64,000 nt of DNA from JANQIO01 sp038746745 (GTDB lineage Bacteria; Pseudomonadota; Gammaproteobacteria; Pseudomonadales; Halieaceae), in contig JBCDKJ010000009.1 in NCBI GenBank assembly GCA_038746745.1, positions 14,849 through 78,848 on the forward strand, written 5' to 3'. Made by a program: the position numbers and the translations under genes. Below the pieces are notes generated by a model. The model was not told where the DNA came from. It saw nothing but the letters and a program-made list of their open reading frames with translations, and did no database searches. Positions 7,550 to 16,993 of the stretch are shown one piece after another. The first letter of the stretch is position 1; each line of letters opens with the position of its first letter.

Positions 7550-10500
7550 TAGTCAGCGTCTCCGCGGATCTGCAGCGTGAACTCGTCGTCCTCTACCGAG
7601 GCCTGGCCAGACAGCACGGTTCTGGCAATCCAGATCGGAGCCAGAGCGCCCTCAGTGTTGAATCTGACAACGTTGCCGGCGATCCAGCCACTCCCCCAGC
7701 CCGCGGCTCGAATAATGAAATACGGATTGCCGGTGTTGGGGTTGGGCGGCGCCGTGTCGGTGGCCGTGGATCCCTGCCCGATGATGCCGAGGTTCTGGCC
7801 GACGATATTGAAGTTTGTGGCGCCGGTGAATACCAGTGCCCAGCGCTCAGTGATGGCGCCGTTGTTGGCAAACTCGACCGGGTTGTCGATCTCGTTGTAC
7901 TGCGCCGTGGTGTCGTCGCCGATGCGCTGGTCGGTCCAGTTGGGGTTGCCACTGTCCCAGGTTCTCTGGGTGAAAAAGGCGAACACACGGCTGTTAATGT
8001 CACCCCAGACCAGCGCCGAGCTGATAACGGTCTCGTTTGCCGGGTAGTCGTGCGCAAGCGGCGCTATGAAGCTCACCTCGCCTGTAATCTGTACATCGTT
8101 GACAACGCTCATGTGCTCCACGCGGTTGGCCACATTAAACGGCGCTGTTAGCGCGTTGGCAGATGCGTCCTGCAGCAGCAGGGGGTCTGCAAAAGTGACG
8201 ACGCCGGTTACCCGGTTCACGGCGTACTGGGCTGGATCCAGGTCCACCCCCGCGCTATCGGTGATCTCTACCGCGGCTATAAAGTCGCGGCCGGTGTCGA
8301 ATACCTGGCCGGCTGTGGGGGTGCCAATGTCGGCCGTCTGAGTGTGGCTTATCACGATAACGTCGCCCTGCCTAAAGATCGGCACGCGGCCGTCGCTCGG
8401 CAGGCGCACAGGATCCAGGCCGATCAATGAAGCGTCGAGCGGCAGGAAGCTCACCACGATAGCGTTGTAGCGGCCGGTGTCGGGGAACACCGGCACTGGG
8501 TCCACGCCGTCGGTAAAGTCGAGCTGCACGATCCCGGTTTCCACGTTCACCGTGCCGTCAACGCTGGCGCCGGTAATGTTGCCGTTAGCGTCAGCGCTTT
8601 CGACGATGAGGTTGCCGTCGATATCGGTGATGGTGATTTGCAGGCTTTGCGGCCGCAGAGGCGCACCAGGTGTTCGGAATGCGATGCTGGTGGTGAGCGT
8701 AGCCCGGTTTGAGGTCAGCGCGGCGAGGATATCGATACCTGGCGTAGCGCCAGGCGCCCAGCTATCGATCGTTGCCCTGGCGGCGTTGTAGTCGACGCTG
8801 CCCACCGCGGTCGCTGCGCCAGTGCTCGAGACAAACGCCTGGTAGAGGATCCCATCGCGATCGATGAACGTCTCGCCGGCAAAGGTAAAGAGCAGCGAGC
8901 CTGGCACCAGCTGATTGGCGGTTGGCAGCAGCTCAAACGTCAGACTGTTCGGGATGATCGCGTTGTCCGTTGCGGGCGTTGTGACATCCGCTGTGTCGCT
9001 GTAAGCGATCGCCATGCTTGCAGAAACATAGGACTCCCGAAGCGTGGCGCTCACGGTCACCAGGTCCTTGGTAAAGCCTGCGGTAGATATCCTGTTGTAG
9101 GTCCGATCGTACTCGTCCAGCGCCTCGAAGCTGTACGCACCGGTTGCATAGTCAACGGTTCCGATGCTCGCTCCCTGCTCGTCGACCAGGTTGCCGGCGC
9201 CGTCGTCCTGCACCAATCTAGCCAGCGTAATAAAACCGGTTGGCTCGGACGTCGTCCCTGGGGCGCCGCTCCTGAGACGCTGAACCTGGTATGTGAATGA
9301 GACGCTGCGCGTTTTCACCGGCGTGTTCGTGAGCGAGCCGGCCAGGATCCCGGTGGTCGGGCTGGGCGATGCAGCTACCTCGGTTTGTGGCGTGCTGGTG
9401 TCGTATGCCAGGTCAAAGCCTGTGCCCTGGTCGGGCAGAAATGCTGGCACGATATCCGCGACACCGTTTGCATAGTCGATGGTGCCTGTCCCATCACCGG
9501 TAAAGCCGCCGGCGCCATCGTCGGTCATGGTCCTGGCCGTGCTGGCGGCCGTGTAGGTAATGATCAGCGTGCCTGGGTCAATGGCTCCGGCTGACGCCTG
9601 CAGGCTCACCTGGGCGCCGGCGTCGGGGAACGCGCCAGTCTGCACGGTCACTTCGTCCTCAATGTCCATGAGCCACTGATAAATAACCGCCGTGCCGACG
9701 TCGGGAAGCGCCTCGAGGGTCACAGCAACAGTGCCCGTGGTGAAGTCTACGGATCCTGTGCCGGCACCCTGCAGCTCACCAGTGCCGCTGTCGCGGAGTT
9801 CGAACCACTCGCCTAGCGCCATGAAGCTCACCACCATTGTGCCAGGGCGCGGTTTTGTGGCCGCGAGATTGGCGGTGTAGTTAAACGATCGGTTGGCCAG
9901 CGTAATTGGCACGCTCAAGCTCTCTAGGCGGCCGGTGTATGGTGCCCCCGGGCGATAGGTGATGGATCCGTCGGCAGTCGTTCCTGGCGTAGCTGTGCCG
10001 CTGTCGCGCGTCCCCTCTATCAGGCCGCTGTCGTAGTCGATAGAAAACGTTGCAAATGGGAAGCCACCAGTAACGCGGGTTAGTGTGCCGGCGCCATCAT
10101 CCGTGTACGTACTAGTGCTTATAGTGACGGTCGCCGTGCCTGGAACGATCGCTCGCGCTGTATAGCCTCTGGCTGCTGTGCTGGTCAGGTATAGAATACT
10201 GAACGTTTCCGTGTAATCGGCGGCTGTTGCAGCTCGAACACCGGTGTTGACGCCTCCCATGCCCTGGTCAATAAGCGGCTGCTCTGACTGAGCGCTGGGT
10301 ACCAGGTTGGCGTAAATGCTCTGGGCGAGGATCTGCAGGTCGCCTGGCGCCGCGGCGGACTCGGAGTTTGTCACCCCCCAGTAACGGGCAGCGTCTGCCA
10401 CTTCGGTTGTGAAGATCTCGCTGTGCGGATCTGTGGGCCCCGTTGGCGTGAACTCACCCCCTGGGAAGGTGTGCTCGAGCGGCGCCGATATCGAAAGCAC

Positions 10501-11088
10501 GAGCCGGCGCCGCGTAAACTCTGTGAACGTAGATCCGCTCTGGGTGGTGAAGATGAACTCATCGTCTGCTTCGACCTCCGTCACGCGCACGTACTGATCG
10601 ATCGTCGCCTCGGGAGTGCTGTTGTTCGGATCGAACAGGTAAAACACGTCGCCTACCTGCGGCAGCGTAGCCTCTACCCGCTGCCAGCACACCAGCTGCC
10701 GCTGGCCTTGAAACTGATTTCCCAGCAAATCCAGCTCGGCCGTCGCGCCCTGAACCACGTAGCTCTCGATACGGTTCTGCGCGTCGCTACGCTCGTCGCT
10801 CTCGCTGCCGGCATCGAATAGGACGATGCTGACATTGCCGTCTGCAGGGGGCTGTACGACGACGGCGTGTGCGCCGAGGTAGACGTCGGCGTTGTTTGTA
10901 TCGATGCCCAGAAATGCCTTGCGGAGCGCTACGTCGCCGAGAGTCCGGTCTAGCCGTGATATGTCGGGGAACAGGTTGTTGATCTGTCCGTCGACGACCT
11001 CGTTGCCGGTGGCGCGGCCGCCGCCGTCGTCCTCGTCGGTGAGCCGCTGAGATTCGTAGAGCTTTACGTCGGTCGGGTTAATTGCCAT
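7549..11088 (-). CDS. Large tail protein with tandem beta modules
   Basis: The protein has 1179 residues. From about residue 300 to 950 at least six related modules of 60-100 residues recur, each with a 'PGT/S-L/M-x-I/V-x-Y/F' strand, a 'DDGAGxL/F' turn and a 'GTxDYxxG' turn. The N-terminal 250 residues are different and contain 'ESYVVQGATAELDLLGNQFQ'. The C-terminus mentions no enzymatic motif. Repeated beta-sandwich modules next to the tape measure suggest a central tail-fibre or tail-tip component. AGGA precedes the ATG by 8 bases. Confidence 0.65.
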   Translation of the reverse strand: MAINPTDVKLYESQRLTDEDDGGGRATGNEVVDGQINNLFPDISRLDRTLGDVALRKAFLGIDTNNADVYLGAHAVVVQPPADGNVSIVLFDAGSESDERSDAQNRIESYVVQGATAELDLLGNQFQGQRQLVCWQRVEATLPQVGDVFYLFDPNNSTPEATIDQYVRVTEVEADDEFIFTTQSGSTFTEFTRRRLVLSISAPLEHTFPGGEFTPTGPTDPHSEIFTTEVADAARYWGVTNSESAAAPGDLQILAQSIYANLVPSAQSEQPLIDQGMGGVNTGVRAATAADYTETFSILYLTSTAARGYTARAIVPGTATVTISTSTYTDDGAGTLTRVTGGFPFATFSIDYDSGLIEGTRDSGTATPGTTADGSITYRPGAPYTGRLESLSVPITLANRSFNYTANLAATKPRPGTMVVSFMALGEWFELRDSGTGELQGAGTGSVDFTTGTVAVTLEALPDVGTAVIYQWLMDIEDEVTVQTGAFPDAGAQVSLQASAGAIDPGTLIITYTAASTARTMTDDGAGGFTGDGTGTIDYANGVADIVPAFLPDQGTGFDLAYDTSTPQTEVAASPSPTTGILAGSLTNTPVKTRSVSFTYQVQRLRSGAPGTTSEPTGFITLARLVQDDGAGNLVDEQGASIGTVDYATGAYSFEALDEYDRTYNRISTAGFTKDLVTVSATLRESYVSASMAIAYSDTADVTTPATDNAIIPNSLTFELLPTANQLVPGSLLFTFAGETFIDRDGILYQAFVSSTGAATAVGSVDYNAARATIDSWAPGATPGIDILAALTSNRATLTTSIAFRTPGAPLRPQSLQITITDIDGNLIVESADANGNITGASVDGTVNVETGIVQLDFTDGVDPVPVFPDTGRYNAIVVSFLPLDASLIGLDPVRLPSDGRVPIFRQGDVIVISHTQTADIGTPTAGQVFDTGRDFIAAVEITDSAGVDLDPAQYAVNRVTGVVTFADPLLLQDASANALTAPFNVANRVEHMSVVNDVQITGEVSFIAPLAHDYPANETVISSALVWGDINSRVFAFFTQRTWDSGNPNWTDQRIGDDTTAQYNEIDNPVEFANNGAITERWALVFTGATNFNIVGQNLGIIGQGSTATDTAPPNPNTGNPYFIIRAAGWGSGWIAGNVVRFNTEGALAPIWIARTVLSGQASVEDDEFTLQIRGDAD

Positions 11089-11098
11089 GGGTGTCGTC

Positions 11099-11491
11099 CT
11101 ATGGTTCTACAGTGATGAGGCGAAGGGTCTCGAGCACATACCAGGTGTCCTGGTCGGGGGTGCCCTGCCAGCGAGTGAGCTGCTCCGCCTGAACCGGTGA
11201 CTGGCCGTTGCGGTTAAAGATCACCGTGAATTGCTGGCCGTCCGGCAGGGTGACGGCCATGGTCTTGTTCAGCTCATTGGTTTTGGCGTAGAGCTGCTCC
11301 AGTGTGCTGCGTGGTAGCCAGCAGGCCTCTCTCCCGCCCACCAGCGTAATGGGTCGGCCGAACTGCAGGCGCTGCTCCTGAACAAGAAAGGAGCCGGTGA
11401 CGCCTCGGTCCTGCGTCTGAGCGATCTCGGCCCACGTGAATTCGTCCTGCCACCACAGGGAGTCGGGTAGTTCCAGGCCGTCCAATATCAT
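11099..11491 (-). CDS. Phage tail protein downstream of the tape measure
   Basis: The protein has 130 residues and begins MILDGLELPDSLWWQDEF. It is rich in tryptophan and beta-prone, with 'VTLPDGQQFTVIFNRNGQSP' near residue 80. The ATG overlaps the tape-measure stop (ATGA), so the two are coupled. Position and size fit a distal-tail or tail-tip adaptor, the place where siphoviruses encode the protein joining tail tube to tip. The family is not firmly identified. Confidence 0.65.
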   Translation of the reverse strand: MILDGLELPDSLWWQDEFTWAEIAQTQDRGVTGSFLVQEQRLQFGRPITLVGGREACWLPRSTLEQLYAKTNELNKTMAVTLPDGQQFTVIFNRNGQSPVQAEQLTRWQGTPDQDTWYVLETLRLITVEP

Positions 11492-14292
11492 GATGTTGTC
11501 GTTCCTAGTTCACTGAGCACATCGAGCAGCTGATCGGGGTTGTCCGTCGTCACCGTGGCGCTGCGGTTTCCGGCCTCGATGCGGATTACCTGCTGGGTTG
11601 AGCTAGTAGTCTGCTGCTGGGTTGTACCGGTGTCCCTTCGGGAATTTTCCGCGGTATCGGCCGCATTGCGCTCTGCCTGCCTTGCACGCTGTGCACGCGC
11701 TTCCTCCTCCCGTTGCTGCTGAGTGACCCGGTAGATCTGACGTGCGAGGTCCAGGCTCTCTTGTGCGTTGCTGATCGACTCCTGGTCGCCGCGTTGTCGT
11801 GCCTCCTCGAGCTGCGCTTCCAGCTCGCGTATCTGCTGCTCAAACTGCCGCTGCTCGACGGCTTCGGTGTTGCCCTGGAGCCGGTCAAGCTCGTTCTGCA
11901 GATTTGAAAGTGTCCGCGCCGTGGACTGGTTCAGGCTCTCCATGGAACGCCTGGCGTTATCGATGCCGCGTTGCAGGTTGTCGAGTGTCTGATCGTCGAG
12001 CAGGTCGCCTTGGCGAATGGCGGCCTGGGCACGTGCGATGTAGCTATCCGCCGATATCGCACCGTTCTCCCAGGACACAAACAGATCGTCAGCCGCGAGC
12101 TTTTGCTCGAGGAATGCGATCTCGACCTCCCGGGCGGTCTGCCTAACACCGCGCAGGTAGTCCTGCAGCCCGCTGGTGTCTTGCAGACGCAGGCCTTCTT
12201 GACGGATGTTCTCGACCTCAGTCCGCACGGACTCGAGGCGCTCACGCAGCCGGTCGGTTTCCTCGGCTATCGGCTCGGCTCCGGATGTGAGTTCACGGAA
12301 CGCGCCGGCGGCCGCGGGGCCCAGCTGCAGAAGCTGCTGGGTGTAACCCTCGAGGGCCCCTGAGATCAGCGCCGCGGCACTGGACGCCTGCTGGGCGCCT
12401 GCCTGGACCTGGGGGCCCACAGCCTCCCCCGCTTCACCCAGCTGTCGCACGCTCTCTGTCGCGTCCTGGACAGTCGCTTGCCAGTTAATCGTAGACGCGG
12501 CGACCTCGCTGACCTTGCTCTCTACAGCCTCGAGCGCTGCCGTGTAGTCAGCTGCGCTGATCTGCCCTGCCTCGAAAGCTCCGCGAAGCGATGAGAGCAG
12601 CTCGCGCTGGCCGGCGTCGGTCTCGATATCGTCAAACGCTGCAATAAACGCCTCGCGGATACTGCGGCTCTGCACCTGTGCTTCACGTCCGGCCTCGCGC
12701 TCTGCCTCGATCACCGTGTTGAACGCGGCGATCGCTTCCTGGCCGACGCCGCTGATACCGTCGGTGACCGTCTTAAGGTCGACGTCGAGGCCTTCCAGGG
12801 CCTTGCTGATGCGATCCGTCGCTTCCTCGCTCTTGTCAGCAGTCTGATCGAGTGCATTGGACGCCTCGCCGGCAGCGCCTGTGAGGTCGTTAATGACGTC
12901 CTCCGTGGCGCCGGCGACGCCACGCATGCCTTCCTGGGCCAGCAGCGCCTCGTCGGTCAGAGCGGCTATGCTTGCCTTAAGTTGCTGGATCCTGGCGTCA
13001 CTGCGCTCCTGGGCGGCCTCTACGGTGTCGTCAGTAAAGACCGCGCGGGTTATCTCCCACCCTCGCCGCAGCTGCTCCCAGCCCAACAGCAGGCCTCCTA
13101 CAAGCAGATTGCTCCATTTCTCGACCTCGACGAATCGCTCCCGCGCGTACTCGCCGATCTGCCAGCCAATAAGGAACGCCTGTATTCCCAGCAGCGATGC
13201 CTGCAGTCGACCGATCGCGGTGGTGGCGGCACCAACACTCGCAGTGAATAGCACGCTCTGCCTGGCGCTCGAGACGAGGCTGGCAGTAAAGCCGACGACG
13301 CTGGCTGTGACGCGGGCCACCTGAAAGAGCGCGAAGGCCTTAGCGAGCGCGGTGATCTCACGGCTGTAGGTAACAACAAACTCAACGCTGCTCGAGAAAA
13401 TCCCGATGAGCCCCGATATCGCATCGCTGGTTTGTTGCGCGAAGCGCTCGAGGGAGCCGTCAGCTGCGAGCGCCTGGAAGCGGCCGCGCAAATCCTGCAG
13501 GACGACTTTTAGCGCGTCGAGGGCGCCCTGGTCCGCCACCTGTGCAAGCCACAGTGTGTACTCATCGCGCAGGTTGGAAACGATGCCTGATAGCGTCTGC
13601 ATGTTCCTGGCGGCGCTACCGTCGGCGGCTTTGCCGATCTCGACAATCAGGTCGGCAATGACGTCAGTGCCTAACCTGCCGGCGCTAGACAGCTCCTGCA
13701 GCTCGCGGGTGGTTCTGCCGGTCGCGTTGGCGAGCAGATCCCAGACTGGGACGCCACGTTCTACCAGCTGCAGGATCTCCTCTCCCTGCAGGCGCTGCTT
13801 TGCCTGGGCCTGGCCCAGCGCGTTGGTGATTCCTATCAGTCGCTCGTAGCCACCCCCGAGCTTTTCATTCTGATCGACGATGGCCTGCAGGCTGCCGTTC
13901 TGGGGATCGATACCGAAGTTCTTTAACCGGATAAATGCTTCCGTCACCTGCTGCAGCTGCAGTGGGGTGTTCTTGGTGAACTCGACAATCCAGTTTGTCG
14001 CCTGCTCGCCCTCCTCTACGGATCCCATCACCGCTTCGAGCTGCAGCGCCAGCTTCTCGAAGTCGTTACCGGTGTTGAAGACAGCAGCCAGGCCTGCGCG
14101 GATCCCGGTGAAGGTGGCGAAGGCGCTCACCGCGCCGACGACGGCTGTTCTAAGCCGCGCTAAGCCGCCCGACGCTGTGCGCTGTGCCGAGTCGTCGACG
14201 TTGTCCAGCTCGCCGCGGAAGCGGCGCAGGACGCCTGCCGTCAGGTCCCTGGCACGAATGACGATGTTAAGTACGGAGTCTCTCAGAGCCAT
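11488..14292 (-). CDS. Tail tape measure protein
   Basis: The protein has 934 residues. Roughly 1-240 form the conserved tape-measure domain, recognisable from 'GNDFEKLALQLEAVMGSVEEG' and the 'GEEILQLVERGVPVWDLLA' block. Hydrophobic helices follow around 310-390, then long coiled coils ('AAFNTVIEAEREAGREAQ', 'ELDRLQGNTEAVEQRQFEQQ'). The protein fills the tail lumen, sets tail length and is ejected with the DNA. From the usual rough ratio of 1.5 angstrom per residue a tail near 140 nm would be expected (inference). A strong intrinsic terminator sits just upstream. Confidence 0.92.
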   Translation of the reverse strand: MALRDSVLNIVIRARDLTAGVLRRFRGELDNVDDSAQRTASGGLARLRTAVVGAVSAFATFTGIRAGLAAVFNTGNDFEKLALQLEAVMGSVEEGEQATNWIVEFTKNTPLQLQQVTEAFIRLKNFGIDPQNGSLQAIVDQNEKLGGGYERLIGITNALGQAQAKQRLQGEEILQLVERGVPVWDLLANATGRTTRELQELSSAGRLGTDVIADLIVEIGKAADGSAARNMQTLSGIVSNLRDEYTLWLAQVADQGALDALKVVLQDLRGRFQALAADGSLERFAQQTSDAISGLIGIFSSSVEFVVTYSREITALAKAFALFQVARVTASVVGFTASLVSSARQSVLFTASVGAATTAIGRLQASLLGIQAFLIGWQIGEYARERFVEVEKWSNLLVGGLLLGWEQLRRGWEITRAVFTDDTVEAAQERSDARIQQLKASIAALTDEALLAQEGMRGVAGATEDVINDLTGAAGEASNALDQTADKSEEATDRISKALEGLDVDLKTVTDGISGVGQEAIAAFNTVIEAEREAGREAQVQSRSIREAFIAAFDDIETDAGQRELLSSLRGAFEAGQISAADYTAALEAVESKVSEVAASTINWQATVQDATESVRQLGEAGEAVGPQVQAGAQQASSAAALISGALEGYTQQLLQLGPAAAGAFRELTSGAEPIAEETDRLRERLESVRTEVENIRQEGLRLQDTSGLQDYLRGVRQTAREVEIAFLEQKLAADDLFVSWENGAISADSYIARAQAAIRQGDLLDDQTLDNLQRGIDNARRSMESLNQSTARTLSNLQNELDRLQGNTEAVEQRQFEQQIRELEAQLEEARQRGDQESISNAQESLDLARQIYRVTQQQREEEARAQRARQAERNAADTAENSRRDTGTTQQQTTSSTQQVIRIEAGNRSATVTTDNPDQLLDVLSELGTTTS

Positions 14293-14311
14293 GGCGGTCT
14301 ACCTGGTGGGT

Positions 14312-14338
14312 AAAAAAAAGGGCGGCATAAAGCCGCCC
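14312..14338 (-). terminator. Intrinsic terminator between major tail protein and tape measure
   Basis: On the minus strand a perfect 7-bp GC stem (GGGCGGC/GCCGCCC, 5-nt loop) is followed by eight U. It ends 20 bases before the tape-measure ATG, so only read-through or antiterminated RNA reaches the distal tail genes. This would help make many tail-tube subunits per tape measure. Confidence 0.85.
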
Positions 14339-14383
14339 TGTGAAGTGCCACTCACGCGGCTAATTGGCGGGGGCCAATATGTG

Positions 14384-15130
14384 CTAGAGCGCCTGGCTGA
14401 CTTTCATAAACCGGGATATGCCGGCGCCGGTGATCGTTTGATCAGAGAGCAGCTCAAAGTCCACGCTCATTTCACCGAATTCCTCGCCGATGAAGCTCAG
14501 GCCCTGTGCGGGGCTGAACTTGACGCGATGCATGCGGATATCCACTGCTTTTCCGGACTGCGCTTCATTCAGCCCGTTGAAGACCAGCTCGTACTCGCCG
14601 CCGGCGTCCGTGAGCGATTCCATCACCTCGGATACTGCTTTGGTGTAGTCGACAAGGATCCCGGTTGCGTCGATCGCGCCGGTGCCAATCACTATGATGC
14701 CGTTGTTTTCGACGCTGTAATCCGTGCCCTCGGCAAGCGCAGAAGTATCAGTGAGCGTTACGGTCAGGGGCTGAGTGGCGTCGCGGATAAAATCAAACGG
14801 AATGAATTCGCCGTCGACGCCATTGGTGCTGTGTGGCTCGTCACTAACAGCGCCGGCGGTCTCCTGGACGACCGAGCCTCGAAGGGCTAGCGCCAGGTTG
14901 TCGGCACTGTAGTCGTGCATTACCAGGTTGCCAGAGACGGCGCTGATGGATGTGAGGATATTGGCGTTACCGCCGCCGGGGGACGTGAAGTCGCGGAGCG
15001 ATTGCTCCTCCTCGTCAAATGAGACTTCCAGGTTGGAACAGTTGCCGATCGGGAACAGGCCACCGTCATTGCCCTTTACCTTGAAATATACCGGCCCTTT
15101 GCCGATGTATGAGCGGTCTACTCGTGCCAT
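14384..15130 (-). CDS. Major tail tube protein
   Basis: The protein has 248 residues and begins MARVDRSYIGKGPVYFKVKG. The pattern is strand-rich, with an insertion around 100-160 containing 'LTVTLTDTSALAEGTDYSVE', and it ends 'ISRFMKVSQAL'. Position between the tail-terminator gene and the tape measure, length and beta character identify it as the tube protein that polymerises into the non-contractile tail. It is followed by a strong terminator, as expected for a gene needed in high copy. Confidence 0.8.
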   Translation of the reverse strand: MARVDRSYIGKGPVYFKVKGNDGGLFPIGNCSNLEVSFDEEEQSLRDFTSPGGGNANILTSISAVSGNLVMHDYSADNLALALRGSVVQETAGAVSDEPHSTNGVDGEFIPFDFIRDATQPLTVTLTDTSALAEGTDYSVENNGIIVIGTGAIDATGILVDYTKAVSEVMESLTDAGGEYELVFNGLNEAQSGKAVDIRMHRVKFSPAQGLSFIGEEFGEMSVDFELLSDQTITGAGISRFMKVSQAL

Positions 15131-15142
15131 GTCGTTAACTCC

Positions 15143-15589
15143 TTAGTTGCGGATGGCCTGCGTGAAGGAAATGGCCCACCATGCGATGCCCTTCCCCTTA
15201 CTGATGTCGCCGCTGTAGAGGTTCTCGGCCGTGATGTTGGCGGGTAGCACGGGCTGGTACCGCGTGTCCTGACCCCACCTGGCGTACACGACGAGTGGCA
15301 GCAGCTGTTCTACCAATGCCAGGGCTGCGGCGTGTCGGTCTGTACCGCGCACGTCGCTGCAGATGACAAAAATCAGAAACTGAACCGTGCACTCTTGGAT
15401 GCCGTCGGTCGTGACGTTGAGTTCCGGAAGTTGCTCGACGGCTACCAGCACGCTGCGCGGCTTTAACAGGATCTTGCCCAGCTCGTCCTCGGTGAAGCGT
15501 CCGGCGTGCTCTTGCACGTCGATATCAGCATCCAAGGCCGAACGTACCTGGCTGGTGATATGTGAGAGCGCGTCGGTCAGTAATCCCAT
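15143..15589 (-). CDS. Mu gp37-like (DUF1834) tail terminator protein
   Basis: The protein has 148 residues. The pattern 'LSHITSQVRSAL' followed by 'KPRSVLVAVEQLPEL', 'CTVQFLIFVICSDVRGTDRH' and a basic C-terminus fits the DUF1834/Mu gp37 family, which lies at the head-tail joining end of the tail. No ribosome site precedes the ATG. A promoter-like element ends only a few bases upstream, which could mean a leaderless message. Confidence 0.7.
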   Translation of the reverse strand: MGLLTDALSHITSQVRSALDADIDVQEHAGRFTEDELGKILLKPRSVLVAVEQLPELNVTTDGIQECTVQFLIFVICSDVRGTDRHAAALALVEQLLPLVVYARWGQDTRYQPVLPANITAENLYSGDISKGKGIAWWAISFTQAIRN

Positions 15590-15593
15590 GGCG

Positions 15594-15640
15594 GCTATTC
15601 TTGGGTAACCACCGGGGGCGCTGATAGTTGGGAAATTTCC
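15594..15640 (-). promoter_or_regulatory. Duplicated late-promoter-like element, copy B
   Basis: On the minus strand GGAAATTTCCCAACTAT (15640-15624) is followed after 21 bases by AAGAATAGC (15602-15594). The same two blocks recur at 19572-19527 with 20 bases between them. The palindrome centre lies about 44-45 bp upstream of a putative start site if AAGAAT is the -10 box, the geometry used by Mor-type activators. No -35 box is present. Confidence 0.4.
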
Positions 15641-16113
15641 TAGCGGAACAGCTGCTCGGCCCAGGCCTCGACGGCTGCGTTGATCTTGTCGACGGCGCGA
15701 GAGCCGATCCCGATGAACGGTCGCGCCGGGATATCGACGCTCGGTACCTGCACGAACTTGTCGCCAATCATGAACTTCAAATAGGGCCCGTTCTTTGCCT
15801 TGATAGTGCCGCCAAACTGGTGAATGGGCCCGTAGATTATGTTCGTACCAATGCGCACCTGGTCGACGCCGGCGTCGTATCGAATGCTGTTACGCAGCCG
15901 GCCGGTGTCGCTTAGGATCTGGCCGCCCCGGGCCGTTGGCTTCCATTTCTCTCCGTTTGGTCCGCGCTGCTGGCGGAAGTTTAGGCGGGTGTCGCTCACC
16001 ATGATCCGTCCCACTTCGTCCATGAGAGGGGCGGTCTTACGGGCATTGATCAGCTTCGTAATCAGTCGATTGATCTGCCGATTTTGTAGCTCGATGTCGA
16101 ACGCTTCTGCCAT
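15640..16113 (-). CDS. Phage virion morphogenesis protein (Mu gpG family)
   Basis: The protein has 157 residues. Motifs characteristic of the Phage_tail_S/gpG family are visible: 'RQQRGPNGEKWKP', 'LSDTGRLRNSIRYDA', 'IYGPIHQFGGTIKAK' and the closing 'DIPARPFIGIG'. In Mu the protein is needed for head-tail joining and tail assembly. It lies directly after the gp36-like gene with no gap. Confidence 0.85.
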   Translation of the reverse strand: MAEAFDIELQNRQINRLITKLINARKTAPLMDEVGRIMVSDTRLNFRQQRGPNGEKWKPTARGGQILSDTGRLRNSIRYDAGVDQVRIGTNIIYGPIHQFGGTIKAKNGPYLKFMIGDKFVQVPSVDIPARPFIGIGSRAVDKINAAVEAWAEQLFR

Positions 16114-16527
16114 CTAAAAGTCCGCGAGAGTCTCCCGGGTAAACGTGCGATCGTGCTCATCGCGCTGAGCATATACATCTGCGCTGGACTCGGTCGTAGC
16201 GAGCTGGAGCACCGCCTTGCCGTCGCTAAAGTCGCGCAGCATCCGTAGCGCAGCTTCAAAACGCTTGGTGACTTCATCCAGAGGGTTGTTGTCATGCAGC
16301 CGGTACCGGGCCATGTCGCAAGCCAGGCGAACGATAACCTCCGGAACCGGCTCTGCTAGCGGCACAGTTGCGATGGCCCCGATGTAAGCGTTGATGGTTT
16401 CCGTCGCGTCTTGGCAGGCGCGGGTGATCTTCTCGGTGTCTCTAGCGCCGGTGTCAGGGTCCCACGCGACAGTGTCCAACTCGTCGGCGCCGAACCGTGT
16501 TTCGAGGTCTTGCTCTGTACAGTACAT
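16114..16527 (-). CDS. DUF1320 (Mu gp36-like) head completion protein
   Basis: The protein has 137 residues and begins MYCTEQDLETRFG, the typical DUF1320 start. A helical body follows with 'VVRLACDMARYRLHDNN'-like text near residue 70. The ATG at 16527 is preferred over an upstream TTG because GGAGG lies 8 bases before it. By analogy with Mu it acts at the head-tail connector, between capsid and tail. The stop abuts the start of the gpG-like gene. Confidence 0.8.
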   Translation of the reverse strand: MYCTEQDLETRFGADELDTVAWDPDTGARDTEKITRACQDATETINAYIGAIATVPLAEPVPEVIVRLACDMARYRLHDNNPLDEVTKRFEAALRMLRDFSDGKAVLQLATTESSADVYAQRDEHDRTFTRETLADF

Positions 16528-16540
16528 ACCTATGTCCTCC

Positions 16541-16570
16541 AAAAAAAACGGCCGGGGTTGCCGGCCGTTT
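16541..16570 (-). terminator. Intrinsic terminator after the 16619 gene
   Basis: On the minus strand a stem AAACGGCCGG/CCGGCCGTTT with a loop around CAACC is followed by eight U. It lies between the capsid-proximal genes and the connector genes, limiting expression of the latter. Confidence 0.85.
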
Positions 16571-16618
16571 CATGCTCAGGGGTTGGGTTAAGTGGTCCCT
16601 TACCGCCGTGTTGCCCTG

Positions 16619-16981
16619 TTAGGACTTCGCTGCGTCCTGAGCTGTCTTGATCAGCTCTGCCGCCGGTTTTTCTACCAGCGCTGACAAGGCCTCTGCGGCC
16701 ACGTCGATGGCCTTCTTGTCCTTGCCTGCAACCGCTTCGGCCAATGCAGTCTCGGCACTGGCGATCGCTTCCGCCTTCTCAGCTGCCGCCTGCTCGGACG
16801 CTGCTTGCTCGGCCTGCTGTCTGGCGATGGTGTCCGCATCTGGTGCTTTCCGATCGCTGAGACAGTGCGCAATGCCCTGCACCTCACTGGCCGACGCTGA
16901 TAGCTTGCTGCCTACCGGATAGAGCTTCCCGCCCAGGCGCACCGGTGACTCGACGTACCAGTTCTTTTTGGCTTCTGCCAT
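16619..16981 (-). CDS. Small capsid-proximal protein, Ala-rich coiled coil
   Basis: The protein has 120 residues. The first 45 hold a short beta motif ('YVESPVRLGGKLYPVGSKLS') of the kind seen in small Mu gp35-like and DUF7210-like phage proteins. The rest is a strongly Ala/Glu/Lys-rich helix (45-120). The position between capsid and gp36 matches Mu gp35. A structural or head-completion role is inferred from order only. Confidence 0.6.
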   Translation of the reverse strand: MAEAKKNWYVESPVRLGGKLYPVGSKLSASASEVQGIAHCLSDRKAPDADTIARQQAEQAASEQAAAEKAEAIASAETALAEAVAGKDKKAIDVAAEALSALVEKPAAELIKTAQDAAKS

Positions 16982-16993
16982 ATTCGTTCTCCT

